Shown: positions 34,952 through 43,196 of the stretch, in pieces | Numbering within the stretch: the first letter of the stretch is position 1 | Layout of the letters: every line of letters begins with the position of its first letter | NCBI RefSeq assembly: GCF_040546585.1 | Contig: NZ_JBEPOC010000001.1 | Coordinates: 2,480,001-2,544,000 of the forward strand | DNA: 64,000 bases | Direction of reading: 5' to 3' | Origin: Marmoricola sp. OAE513 | GTDB taxonomy: Bacteria; Actinomycetota; Actinomycetes; Propionibacteriales; Nocardioidaceae | Program-made: the position numbers and the translations under genes | Notes under the pieces: model-generated | What the model saw: only the letters and a program-made list of their open reading frames with translations | What the model was told of the DNA's origin: nothing | Databases searched by the model: none

Positions 34952-36208
34952 ATGTCACAGGGGGCCAGCTTGAACGACCAGCACGAACCGATCAGCGTCG
35001 AGGAACACCTTGCGCTGATCCTGGACAGGATCAGCGAGCTCCCGGCGTACGACCAACCGCTGCTGGAGACCCTCGGCCTCCCCGTCGTCGACGACATCAT
35101 CTCGCCGCTCTCGCTTCCCAGCTTCGACAACTCGGCCATGGACGGCTACGCCGTCGTGTTCCGCGACGTCGCCGACGCGACGCCGGAGAAGCCGGTGCAC
35201 CTGCCCGTGGTCGGCGAGATCGCCGCGGGCCAGACGAAGATCTTCGCGATGTCCCCGGGGACCGCGGTCAAGATCATGACCGGGGCGCCGATCCCGACCG
35301 GGTGCAACGCCGTCGTGCCGGTCGAGCACACCGACGACGGTGTCGCCCAGGTGCTGATCAGCAAGGCGCCGACCGAGGGCCAGCACATCCGCCGGGTCGG
35401 CGAGGACGTGAGCAAGGGCGACGTCCTGCTGGCCGCGGGCGACCGGATCGACCCGCGTCGGGTCGGTCTGCTCGCGTCCGTCGGCATCGGCCGGGTGGCC
35501 ACCCGGCCGCGCCCGCGCGTGGTGATCATGTCCACCGGGTCCGAGCTGGTCGAGCCGGACGAGAGCCTGGGCAAGGACCAGATCTACGACTCCAACTCCT
35601 TCTTGCTCGCCGCCGCGGCACGGCAGGCCGGTGCCATCGCCTACCGCGTGACAGCGACCCCCGACGACCCGGAGACGTTCACCGAGGCGCTCAGCGACCA
35701 GCTCGTCCGCGCCGACCTCGTCGTCACCAGCGGCGGGGTCAGCAAGGGCACCCACGACGTGGTCAAGGAAGCCCTCGCCAAGCTCGGCACCGTGGCGTTC
35801 CACGAGGTCGCGATGCAACCGGGCAAGCCGCAGGGGTTCGGTGTGATCGGCGAGGACGAGACGCCGATCTTCACGCTGCCGGGCAACCCCGTCTCGGCGT
35901 ACGTCTCGTTCGAGATGTTCGTCGCCCCGGCCCTGCGCAAGATGATGGGCCGCGAGCCCTACACCCGCTCGCTGGTCCGGGCGAAGATCACCAGCCCGGT
36001 GACGTCGATCCCTGGGCGGCGGCAGTTCCTGCGCGGCCTCTTCGAGCCGAAGGTCGGCGGCTCCACGGTCACGCCGGTCGGTGGTGCCGGGTCGCACCTG
36101 CTCGGGGGACTGTCGAGGTCGAACGCGCTGATCGTCCTCGGCGAGGACGTCACCTCGGCCCAGGCCGGCTCGGACGTGCCGGTGATCCTGCTGGACCGGG
36201 ACTACTGA
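34952..36208 (+). CDS. moeA: MoeA-family protein: molybdopterin molybdenumtransferase or gephyrin-like Glp
   Basis: The 418-residue protein has the MoeA fold: domain with LPSFDNSAMDGYAV (near 55-68), TGAPIPTGCNAVVPVEHTDD, the MogA-like domain with MSTGSEL, YDSNSFLLAAAA and TSGGVSKGTHDVVKEAL, and LPGNPVSAYVSFEMFV near 315. Corynebacterial Glp, a MoeA paralogue that binds FtsZ, lies beside its membrane receptor GlpR; here glpR/sepX is 1.6 kb downstream. Because moaC and mogA follow directly (TGATG overlap), a dual or ambiguous role is likely. Sequence alone does not separate MoeA from Glp. Confidence 0.88.
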   Translation: MSQGASLNDQHEPISVEEHLALILDRISELPAYDQPLLETLGLPVVDDIISPLSLPSFDNSAMDGYAVVFRDVADATPEKPVHLPVVGEIAAGQTKIFAMSPGTAVKIMTGAPIPTGCNAVVPVEHTDDGVAQVLISKAPTEGQHIRRVGEDVSKGDVLLAAGDRIDPRRVGLLASVGIGRVATRPRPRVVIMSTGSELVEPDESLGKDQIYDSNSFLLAAAARQAGAIAYRVTATPDDPETFTEALSDQLVRADLVVTSGGVSKGTHDVVKEALAKLGTVAFHEVAMQPGKPQGFGVIGEDETPIFTLPGNPVSAYVSFEMFVAPALRKMMGREPYTRSLVRAKITSPVTSIPGRRQFLRGLFEPKVGGSTVTPVGGAGSHLLGGLSRSNALIVLGEDVTSAQAGSDVPVILLDRDY

Positions 36209-36681
36209 TGGAGCCTCGGCTGACCCACGTCGACGAGTCCGGCGCAGCCCGGATGGTCGACGTCTCCGGCAAGGAGGTCACCGCGCGCGTCGCCGTCGCG
36301 ACCGGCCGGGTGCTGGTCTCCTCGACGGTCGTCGACCTGCTGCGCGGTGACGGCGTGCCCAAGGGTGACGCCCTCGGCGTCGCCCGGGTCGCCGGGATCA
36401 TGGCGACCAAGCGCACCCCGGACCTGATCCCGCTGTGCCACCCGCTGGCGATCGCCGGGGTCGAGGTCGACCTCGAGGTGCTCGACGACGCCGTCGCGAT
36501 CACCGCGACCGTGCGCAGCGCCGACCGCACCGGCGTCGAGATGGAGGCCCTCACCGCCGTGTCCGTCGCCGCTCTGACCGTGGTCGACATGGTCAAGGCG
36601 GTCGACAAGGCGGCCGTGATCACCGACGTACGGGTGGAGTCCAAGACCGGTGGGAAGAGCGGCCCGTGGCAGCGGCCGTGA
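36208..36681 (+). CDS. moaC: Cyclic pyranopterin monophosphate synthase MoaC
   Basis: MoaC forms cyclic pyranopterin monophosphate in molybdenum cofactor synthesis. The 157-residue protein contains MVDVSGKEVTARVAVATGRV, IMATKRTPDLIPLCHPL (active-site His), GVEMEALTAVSVAALTVVDM and the C-terminal DKAAVITDVRVESKTGGKSG. Its ATG overlaps the moeA stop by one base, and its stop overlaps the next GTG. Confidence 0.96.
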   Translation: MEPRLTHVDESGAARMVDVSGKEVTARVAVATGRVLVSSTVVDLLRGDGVPKGDALGVARVAGIMATKRTPDLIPLCHPLAIAGVEVDLEVLDDAVAITATVRSADRTGVEMEALTAVSVAALTVVDMVKAVDKAAVITDVRVESKTGGKSGPWQRP

Positions 36682-37160
36682 CCGGAGACCTGACGGCTGC
36701 CGTCGTCGTGGCCTCGAACCGCGCCGCGGCCGGGGTCTACGCCGACACCACCGGACCGGTGATCGTCGAGGCCCTCACGGCCGACGGCTGGAATGTGCTG
36801 GGTCCGTACGTCGTCGCCGACGGCGAGCCGGTCGGACGGGCCATCCTCGCTGCGATCGCCGACGGTGCCCGCGCCGTGCTGACCACCGGCGGCACCGGAC
36901 TGACCCCGACCGACCGCACCCCCGAGGTGACCCGGGCGCTGCTCGACCGCGAGGTCCCCGGCATCGCCGAGGCGATCCGTGCGTACGGCGTCAGCAACGG
37001 CGTTCCGACCGCAGCGCTCTCGCGTGGCCTGGCCGGCGTCAGCGGCGAAGCGCTCGTGGTGAACCTGCCGGGCTCCCGTGGCGGGGTGAAGGACGGCCTT
37101 GCCGTCGTGATGCCGCTGCTGCGGCACGCGGTCGAGCAGATCCCGGGGAGCGACCATTGA
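36678..37160 (+). CDS. mogA: Molybdopterin adenylyltransferase, MogA/MoaB family
   Basis: The enzyme adenylylates molybdopterin before metal insertion. The protein of 160 residues (from GTG 36678) has AAVVVASNRAAAGVYADTTG, TTGGTGLTPTDRTPEV (nucleotide/pterin loop) and NLPGSRGGVKDGLAVVMPLL. GTG 36678 overlaps the moaC stop as GTGA and is preferred; GTG 36666 with GGGAAGAG upstream is also possible. It overlaps the acetyltransferase start as TTGA. Confidence 0.92.
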   Translation: MTGDLTAAVVVASNRAAAGVYADTTGPVIVEALTADGWNVLGPYVVADGEPVGRAILAAIADGARAVLTTGGTGLTPTDRTPEVTRALLDREVPGIAEAIRAYGVSNGVPTAALSRGLAGVSGEALVVNLPGSRGGVKDGLAVVMPLLRHAVEQIPGSDH

Positions 37161-37756
37161 GCAACCGGCAGGGCCGTGCCTGGCCTGCTGTCCTCGAGCA
37201 CGACCGACTTCGGCTGCGTCCGCTCTCGGTGCGTGACCGACGAGCCTGGCGGGAGGTGCGCGAGCGCAACGTGGCCTGGCTCTCGCGCTGGGACGCGACC
37301 ACGCCCCCTGGCTCGAACGCGCGTCCGCGGACCTTCGGAGCGATGGTGCGGGCGATGTCTGCCGAAGCGCGCGAGGGGAGGCAGCTGCCGTTCGCCGTGG
37401 AGTACGACGGCCGCTTCGTCGGTCAGCTCACGGTCAACAACATCACCCGCGGATCGGGCCAGTTCGCCACCATCGGCTACTGGATCGACGAGGCCGTGGC
37501 CGGCAGGGGCCTGATCACGCGGTCGGTCGCCATGGCGGTCGACCACTGCTTCTTCGTCCTCCGGCTGCACCGCATCGAGATCGCCATCCGTCCCGAGAAC
37601 GTCGCGTCGCTGCGGGTCGTGGAGAAGCTCGGCATCGCCGAGTACGGTTACGCGCCGCGCTTCCTGCACATCGACGGCGACTGGCGCGACCACCGCCTCT
37701 TCGCCATCACCCGCGAGGAGTGCCCGAGGGGACTGGTCGCCCGCCTCGACTCGTGA
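37157..37756 (+). CDS. rimJ: RimJ/RimL-type GNAT acetyltransferase
   Basis: The 199-residue protein has the GNAT fold: RLRLRPLSVRDRRAWREVRE, LTVNNITRGSGQFATIGYWI, the acetyl-CoA loop region DEAVAGRGLITRSVAMAVDH and the conserved LHRIEIAIRPENVASLRVVE. These are the marks of RimJ-like N-terminal acetyltransferases; the target here is not known. It starts with TTG overlapping the mogA stop (TTGA). A rimJ gene lies at the same place between moeA and glpR in mycobacteria and corynebacteria. Confidence 0.9.
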   Translation: MSNRQGRAWPAVLEHDRLRLRPLSVRDRRAWREVRERNVAWLSRWDATTPPGSNARPRTFGAMVRAMSAEAREGRQLPFAVEYDGRFVGQLTVNNITRGSGQFATIGYWIDEAVAGRGLITRSVAMAVDHCFFVLRLHRIEIAIRPENVASLRVVEKLGIAEYGYAPRFLHIDGDWRDHRLFAITREECPRGLVARLDS

Positions 37757-37840
37757 AAACCTCACAAGTCACAGGAGTCACCTCGCGACACACCGATCTC
37801 GTTACATCACCCTGACCCCACTGGCTCCTACGCTCGTCCC

Positions 37841-38638
37841 GTGGATATGTCAGCGATGGTTTTCGTGGCGGTCGCCCTCGGGTGGGCGGTCTACCTGCTG
37901 CCGATGGCCCTCAAGCGCAACGACGAGCTGGACCGCAGCCGTCCCGTCGAGGAGTTCTCCGAGTCGGTCCGCGTGCTGGGTCGCAGCGTCGTGGCCAAGA
38001 CGTCCAAGCCTTCGGCTCCGGCCGAGACCGCGAGCGCGCCGGCTCCCGTCCTGACGATCACCCGCGAGGCCGCGAAGAAGGCGGCCCGCCGTCGCCGCCG
38101 CGTGCTCGCGCTGCTGCTGACCACCCTGGTCGCCGTCAGCGTCACCAGCTACCTCTCCTACACGCCGTGGTTCAGCACCGCGATCCCGGGCGGCCTGATC
38201 GTTGCCTTCCTCGTGGTCGCACGGCTCACAGTCCGGGCGCAGCAGGTACGCCTTCCTGCGCCCGTCCAGCAGTACGACGAGCACGTCGCCCCGGCGGCGG
38301 GCACCGCCCCGGCCGAGATCCTCGAGGCGGAGCTCGACGTCGAGGACACCGTCGGGGTCTCCCGCGAGGCGCTCGAAGCCGCGATCTCCGGTGAGCTCGC
38401 CGAGCCGGTGCTCGACGAGGGTGGCCTCTGGGACCCGCTTCCGGTGACGCTGCCGACGTACGTGAACAAGGCGCGTGCGCGGCGGACGGTCCGGACGATC
38501 GAGATCACCGCGGCCTCGACCGGGATCACCTCCTCGGGTCACGACGCCGCGGACAGCGCGCTGGCCGCCGAAGCTCGCGAGGCCGCCGCCGAGGTGGTCG
38601 AGGTCGAGGTCGACGACGCCAAGGCCGCCGGCGCCTGA
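37841..38638 (+). CDS. Cell-division membrane protein of the SepX/GlpR family
   Basis: The 265-residue protein starts with a membrane helix (VFVAVALGWAVYLLPMAL) followed by KRNDELDRSRPVEEFSESVR, the family signature. Two more membrane segments follow (VLALLLTTLVAVSVTSYL and IPGGLIVAFLVVARLTV) and a C-terminal acidic region with LWDPLPVTLPTYVNKARA. Streptomyces SepX and corynebacterial GlpR act at the division septum; GlpR is the receptor of the gephyrin-like Glp. Location after moeA/glp and rimJ agrees. Start is GTG 37841 or ATG 37847. Confidence 0.85.
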   Translation: MDMSAMVFVAVALGWAVYLLPMALKRNDELDRSRPVEEFSESVRVLGRSVVAKTSKPSAPAETASAPAPVLTITREAAKKAARRRRRVLALLLTTLVAVSVTSYLSYTPWFSTAIPGGLIVAFLVVARLTVRAQQVRLPAPVQQYDEHVAPAAGTAPAEILEAELDVEDTVGVSREALEAAISGELAEPVLDEGGLWDPLPVTLPTYVNKARARRTVRTIEITAASTGITSSGHDAADSALAAEAREAAAEVVEVEVDDAKAAGA

Positions 38639-38704
38639 TCGGCGCTGCGCCGGGGACCCGATTCGGCCTCCCGGTTCGCCGGTGGTAACTTTTCCTCTGC
38701 ACAA

Positions 38705-38781
<77 letters not shown>

Positions 38782-38782
38782 G

Positions 38783-38805
38783 AAGCCATCCCTCGGGGTG
38801 GCTTT
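38783..38805 (+). terminator. Terminator of tRNA-Ala
   Basis: AGCCATCCC pairs with GGGGTGGCT (one G-U pair) around a 2-base centre, followed by TTCTGGTTT. It begins 3 bases after the tRNA CCA end, as expected for a short intrinsic terminator. Confidence 0.75.
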
Positions 38806-38821
38806 CTGGTTTCATCGGCGG

Positions 38822-39138
38822 GTGAACTGCCCGCACTGCGCCCAGGAGATCGCGCCCGGCACCGTCGTGTGCCCGCACTGCCGCACGGTCCTCCACCCCG
38901 AGAGCGTGCCCGCCGCGGCGCGCCAGGAGGAGCCGCGGCAGGACGACCCGCTGGGAGCGGGCGGCTACTTCTTCCTCGGGTTCGCCGGGGTGATCGTGTC
39001 CGGTCTCTCCTGGGCAACGCCGAGACCGACGCCGGCGTCCTGATCGGCTGGTTGCTCGGTGTCATCAGTGGCGCCGCGATGCTGATCGGCGTCGTCGCCA
39101 AGGGGGTCGAGGTCGGGACCCGCGCCAGCCGCGACTAG
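38822..39138 (+). pseudogene. Frameshifted small zinc-ribbon membrane protein
   Basis: From GTG 38822 the frame reads MNCPHCAQEIAPGTVVCPHC, a zinc ribbon with two CPHC knuckles, then an acidic linker and a hydrophobic start (GGYFFLGFAGVIVSGLS). It then runs into non-hydrophobic sequence and stops at 39043. In another frame, starting near 39007, LLGNAETDAGVLIGWLLGVI and a further hydrophobic stretch continue to a stop at 39138. Together these form one zinc-ribbon plus two-membrane-helix protein of about 104 residues broken by a one-base shift at about 39005-39012. It is either a recent pseudogene or a sequencing error. Confidence 0.7.
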
Positions 39139-39965
39139 CTCGACGCCAGACCGTCCCAGAAGTCCCGGAGCAGGACAGCGACCGCCTCGGGCTGCTCGAG
39201 CGGCACCAGGGTGCGTGCGCCGCTGACCGTGACCGCGGTGGCGTTCGGCGTCGCACGGGCAGCACGGACGGCATCCTCCGGGCTCCAGTCCCCGCGGTCG
39301 TCGGAGGCGACGTACAGGCAGGGCACGGCGATGGCGGCGAGCCCGGCAGTGACGTCGACGCGGCGCAGGATGAACGACTCCAGCGCTCGGCTCAGGCTCG
39401 CCCGGTGCGGGCGGCGGAGGCTGTCGAGCACGACCTGACGGACGACGGGATCGGCTGCGGAGCGGTCGGTGAGCATGGCGCCGATGATCGCCGTCCGCAC
39501 CGGGCCTGCCGGGCCGACCAGTCTGAGGAGCGGCTTGAGCAGACCGATCTGTCGGCGCAGGTCGGCCGGGATCGGCTCGGCGGGCGCACTGATGGAGACC
39601 AGGCTGCGCAGCACGCCTGGCATGGCGCCCAGCTTGTATCCGACGTGACCGCCGAAGGCGTTGCCGACCCAGTCGACCGGTGCGTCGACGCCCAGGCCGC
39701 CGAGCAGGTCCAACGCCGCCGCGGCGGCGCCGTCGATGTCGGCCACCTCGGTCAGCGCTGCACTCAGCCCGAGTCCGGGGCCGTCGACGAGGACGTAGCG
39801 CCGGTCCTGCGGCAGGAGGGGGAGCAGTGCGTCCCAGGTGTGGCTGTCGACGAACATCGACGGCCACAGCACGGTGGCCGGTCCGGTGCCGGCGATCCGG
39901 ACGTGCAAGTCGCCCAGACGGGTCGTGACGCGTTGGGTCGTCTCGTTCTTCGCGGTGGTGGTCAT
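39135..39965 (-). CDS. Alpha/beta-hydrolase fold protein lacking catalytic Ser and His
   Basis: The 276-residue protein has an alpha/beta-hydrolase layout: strand TVLWPSMFVDSHTWDALLPL, VLVDGPGLGLS, nucleophile-elbow region DWVGNAFGGHVGYKLG and C-terminal VTVSGARTLVPLEQPEAVAV. The elbow should read G-x-Ser-x-G, but residue 103 is Ala (codon GCC at 39657-39659). The catalytic His of the usual GAGHLVPLEQPE block is replaced by Thr252 (codon at 39210-39212). The Asp region (SDDRGDWSPEDA) is kept. It is probably not a classical hydrolase. It is divergent from a TetR gene across 49 bases. Confidence 0.85.
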   Translation of the reverse strand: MTTTAKNETTQRVTTRLGDLHVRIAGTGPATVLWPSMFVDSHTWDALLPLLPQDRRYVLVDGPGLGLSAALTEVADIDGAAAAALDLLGGLGVDAPVDWVGNAFGGHVGYKLGAMPGVLRSLVSISAPAEPIPADLRRQIGLLKPLLRLVGPAGPVRTAIIGAMLTDRSAADPVVRQVVLDSLRRPHRASLSRALESFILRRVDVTAGLAAIAVPCLYVASDDRGDWSPEDAVRAARATPNATAVTVSGARTLVPLEQPEAVAVLLRDFWDGLASS

Positions 39966-40014
39966 GGTGTGTCTCTTCCGTTCGGGGAATCATATTCGTG
40001 TTAATCTGACTAAC

Positions 40015-40617
40015 ATGAAGTCGAGACCGTACCAGATGTCTGCGCGGGCCGAGGCTGTCGAGCAGACCGGCACCCGGATCGCCGACGCGATGCTTGCCCG
40101 GTTCGCTGATCTGCCGTACGACCAGATCCGGCTGGAGGACGTGGCCACCGACGCCGGGGTGACGGTGCAGACGGTGCTGCGGCGCTTCGACGGCAAGGCC
40201 GGCGTGATGAGGGTGGTGGTCGAACGCGAACTGGGGGCGATCGCGGCCGCTCGTGCGGCGGCTGCAACCGACCGGCCAGAGCAGGTCGTCGCCGACCTGG
40301 TGACCCATTACGAGCGGTACGGCGCGCTGATCCTGAAGGCCTACAGCGAAGCGCCCTTCATCGAGGGTTTGCCTGTACTCGTGGCCGCTGGTCGCGCCTT
40401 CCACCTGGACTGGTGCCGGACGGCGTTCGCCGACCACCTGGAACCAGGCCTTGACCGGGCAACCAAGAAGCGCCGGGTCGCCCAGCTGACGGCGATCTGC
40501 GACGCGACGACGTGGCGGATCCTCCGCCGGGACCTCGGCCTGAGCCAGGCGCAGGTGCGGGTCGCGCTGACCGAGCTGATCCTCCCGCTGCTGGACGCGC
40601 GCAGGCCGGTGAGGTAG
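40015..40617 (+). CDS. TetR-family transcriptional regulator
   Basis: The 200-residue regulator has an N-terminal helix-turn-helix (IADAMLARFADLPYDQIRLE, DVATDAGVTVQTVLRRF) and a helical ligand domain. The 49-base gap to the divergent hydrolase-like gene has an AT-rich segment (CATATTCGTGTTAATCTGAC) with GTTA/TAAC half-sites, a possible autoregulatory operator. The ATG at 40015 gives the usual length. The EthD-like gene follows after 53 bases on the same strand and may be co-expressed. Confidence 0.85.
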   Translation: MKSRPYQMSARAEAVEQTGTRIADAMLARFADLPYDQIRLEDVATDAGVTVQTVLRRFDGKAGVMRVVVERELGAIAAARAAAATDRPEQVVADLVTHYERYGALILKAYSEAPFIEGLPVLVAAGRAFHLDWCRTAFADHLEPGLDRATKKRRVAQLTAICDATTWRILRRDLGLSQAQVRVALTELILPLLDARRPVR

Positions 40618-40670
40618 AACACGTTCTAGTGCTGACGCCCGAGCCAGCGCTACGAACGGAGGACGACGTC

Positions 40671-41261
40671 GTGGAGAAGATCGACCTGCTGCTCTGGACC
40701 GACGACGCGGTAGCGGCCGCATCGAGGATCGAGGTCGCCGGACTGCAGTCGGTCCAGGTCTCCGTGGCCGCCGATCTGCCCGGGGCACCGTTGCTGATGG
40801 GACGCGGCGCCGACCTCCGGGGGTTCGCCTCGTTCTGGGTCGACTCGGTCGACGTGTGGCCGCAGATCGTCGAGCAGGCGCCGGGTGATGCCTACCTGGT
40901 GACCGAGTCGGTCCCGCAACCCGTCGACTCCGGCACGCTGCTGACGCACTTCACGTGGTTCCCCAAGCCCGAGCGGCTCACCGAGGAGGAGTTCTTCCAC
41001 GGGTGGCACATGATCCACACCCCCTCCTCGGCACGGCTGCACCCGCTCCGCCGCGGCTACGTGCGCGATGCGGTCGCGCGCACGCTGACGCCGGGCTCGC
41101 CGGCTACGCGCGCGATCGTGAGCGAGTTCTTCGACGAGGACGTCTACCTCGACCCGAAGCGTCTGTTCGGCAGCACCGAGGAGCTGATGGCCACCATGGA
41201 AGAGCTCCCGCTCTACGGAGACCAGGCCGACATCTCCAGCTGCCCGCTGCGGCGCCAGTAA
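40671..41261 (+). CDS. EthD-domain-like protein
   Basis: The 196-residue protein has two weakly similar halves. The second contains LTHFTWFPKPERLTEEEFFH and GWHMIHTPSSARLHPLRRGY, which fits the ferredoxin-like EthD fold (LxRKP..S.EEF..yW...H pattern). The first half (EKIDLLLWTDDAVAAASRIE) lacks clear motifs. GTG 40671 is chosen because GGAGG lies 8 bases before it; GTG 40629 is an alternative. Function unknown; EthD relatives are small dimeric alpha+beta-barrel enzymes or accessory proteins. Confidence 0.72.
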   Translation: MEKIDLLLWTDDAVAAASRIEVAGLQSVQVSVAADLPGAPLLMGRGADLRGFASFWVDSVDVWPQIVEQAPGDAYLVTESVPQPVDSGTLLTHFTWFPKPERLTEEEFFHGWHMIHTPSSARLHPLRRGYVRDAVARTLTPGSPATRAIVSEFFDEDVYLDPKRLFGSTEELMATMEELPLYGDQADISSCPLRRQ

Positions 41262-41329
41262 CGCGGAGCCCGGTCCGGTCGTTGTGCTGGGTGGATTCGA
41301 GGACGACCAGGCAGGGTAGGGGAGTTCAG

Positions 41330-42037
41330 GTGTCAGCAACCAGTGTGCTCAGGCGGGCAGTCGTCGGCGTCCTTCTCGTAGCGTTGGCCGAGGTCGCCCT
41401 GGTCGACGCCGGATCTGCGGCGGCGCCCGAGCGCACGACGGCGGCGCGCGCCACGACCGCGGCCAAGGCTGCCTGCGCGCGGCCCAAGAAGGGTTTTGTG
41501 CCGTCGTACGCCACGATCCCGGCGCTCGACCGGACGGTGAGCGTCATCCAGGTCAAGCGCACGAAGAGCGGCGCGGTCGGCGCCGGCCCGACGACGAAGG
41601 CCGGCAAGTGGTTGATGGCCATGGATCCGCACACCAAGCCTGCCGGCCGCAAGGGCAGCGTGCTCCTGTCCGGGCACACCTGGCCCGACGGTTCTGCTCT
41701 CGGCAACGCGATGCTCGACAAGCTGCACGAGGGCGACCGTGTCGTGCTGACCAGCAAGAAGGGCAAACAGGCCTGCTACCGGATCACCGAGCGCAAGAGC
41801 TACCCGGCCGACGACGTCCCGCGCAAGAAGGCCTTCCGTTACTGGGGCCCCGAGCAGCTGGTCATCGTCGCCTGCTCCGGCAAGCGGATCTCCCCGGGCA
41901 ACTGGAGCCGACGGACGATCTGGTACGCCGTCCCGGTGGTCCCCGCGCCGCCGCCGGCACCGAGCCCGTCGCCCGCACCGGAGCCGGCGTCGCCCGGACT
42001 GCTCGGCGGACTCCTGGGCGGTCTGCTCGGGGGTTGA
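41330..42037 (+). CDS. Class F-like sortase
   Basis: The 235-residue precursor has a signal/anchor helix (AVVGVLLVALAEVALV) and a sortase domain. Catalytic His lies in VLLSGHTWPDGSALG, Cys in LVIVACSGKR and Arg in SRRTIWYAV. The domain is followed by a proline-rich stretch (PAPPPAPSPSPAPEPASPG) and a tail GLLGGLLGGLLGG, which is unusual for a sortase. Sortases cleave LPxTG-like motifs and attach proteins to the wall or each other. No sorting-signal protein was recognised nearby. GTG start with AGGGGAG upstream. Confidence 0.82.
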   Translation: MSATSVLRRAVVGVLLVALAEVALVDAGSAAAPERTTAARATTAAKAACARPKKGFVPSYATIPALDRTVSVIQVKRTKSGAVGAGPTTKAGKWLMAMDPHTKPAGRKGSVLLSGHTWPDGSALGNAMLDKLHEGDRVVLTSKKGKQACYRITERKSYPADDVPRKKAFRYWGPEQLVIVACSGKRISPGNWSRRTIWYAVPVVPAPPPAPSPSPAPEPASPGLLGGLLGGLLGG

Positions 42038-42107
42038 GCCGGATCGAGCGCGCACAATTTCGGTCGCACCTGTTGACGCCTTCGGTTTACAAGCGTTCAC
42101 TGAGCGG

Positions 42108-43184
42108 ATGAGCGACGGGGTGATGACCTGGGAACAGGTGCGCAAGGCAGCGGACAAGCTGACGACACCGCTTCTGCCCGACGACTACCTGACCCTGCTG
42201 AATCCGCTGTGGAGCTCGCGCGAGCTCCGCGGTCGGGTCGAGAAGGTCATCCCCGAGACCGAGGACGCCGCCACCCTGGTGATCCGCCCGGGCTGGGGAT
42301 GGCGCTATCAGCACCGCCCGGGTCAGTTCGTCGGCATCGGCGTCCAGGTCGCCGGCAAGTACCAGTGGCGCTCGTACTCGGTCAGCTCCCCGCCGAAGAA
42401 GTCCGGCCGGACGCTGGCGATCACCGTTCGGGCGATGCCCGAGGGCAAGCTGAGCGAGCACCTGGTGCGTGGTCTCCAGCCCGGCACGATCGTTAGGCTG
42501 GCCACCCCGTCGGGCGACTTCGTCCTCCCGGACCCGCCTCCCGCCAAGACGCTGTTCCTGGTGGGCGGCAGCGGGATCACGCCCGTGATGTCGATGCTCC
42601 GCACGCTCGACCGGCGCGGCACCATGGGCGACGTCGTCCTGCACTACTCCTCGACCACTCCCGAACGGATGATCTTCCGGTCCGAGCTGCTGGAGATGCA
42701 CGAGCGTCACCCCGGGTTGACGCTGCACGAGCGGCACACCGACACCGACGGCATCTTCAGCTGGTCGGGGCTGGACCAGCTGGTCCCGGACTGGCGCGAG
42801 CGCGAGGTCTGGGCGTGCGGGCCGGCGCCGATGCTGGACGCCGTGGAGCAGCACTGGGCCGAGGCCGGGCTCGAGGACGCCCTGCACATCGAGCGCTTCT
42901 CCCTCGCCTTCACCGGGGACGGTGGGGAGGGCGGCAGCATCTCTTTCCAGAACTCGGGTAAGCAGATCGAGGCGGACGGCGCGACCACCGTGCTCGAGGC
43001 CGGCGAGCAGGCCGGCGTCGGGATGCCCTACGGCTGCCGGGTCGGTATCTGCCACACCTGCACCGTCACCAAGATCTCCGGCACGGTGCGCGACCTGCGC
43101 AACGGAGCAGAGTTCGATCAGCCCAACGAGCAGGTGCAGACCTGCGTGACCGTACCCGTCGGACCCTGCGTCCTGAACATCTGA
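42108..43184 (+). CDS. Ferredoxin-type oxidoreductase, electron donor to the adjacent desaturase (Rv3230c-like)
   Basis: The 358-residue protein joins an FAD/NAD(P)H reductase (YSVSSPPKKSGRTLAITVRA for FAD, VGGSGITPVMSMLRTL and WACGPAPML for nucleotide) to a C-terminal plant-type 2Fe-2S domain with Cys ligands in GCRVGICHTC and a later TCV. The N-terminus (LLPDDYLTLLNPLWSSRELR) is typical of the mycobacterial Rv3230c type, which feeds DesA3. It is 12 bases before the desaturase gene, so one operon. Confidence 0.92.
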   Translation: MSDGVMTWEQVRKAADKLTTPLLPDDYLTLLNPLWSSRELRGRVEKVIPETEDAATLVIRPGWGWRYQHRPGQFVGIGVQVAGKYQWRSYSVSSPPKKSGRTLAITVRAMPEGKLSEHLVRGLQPGTIVRLATPSGDFVLPDPPPAKTLFLVGGSGITPVMSMLRTLDRRGTMGDVVLHYSSTTPERMIFRSELLEMHERHPGLTLHERHTDTDGIFSWSGLDQLVPDWREREVWACGPAPMLDAVEQHWAEAGLEDALHIERFSLAFTGDGGEGGSISFQNSGKQIEADGATTVLEAGEQAGVGMPYGCRVGICHTCTVTKISGTVRDLRNGAEFDQPNEQVQTCVTVPVGPCVLNI

Positions 43185-43196
43185 GGAGACACATCC

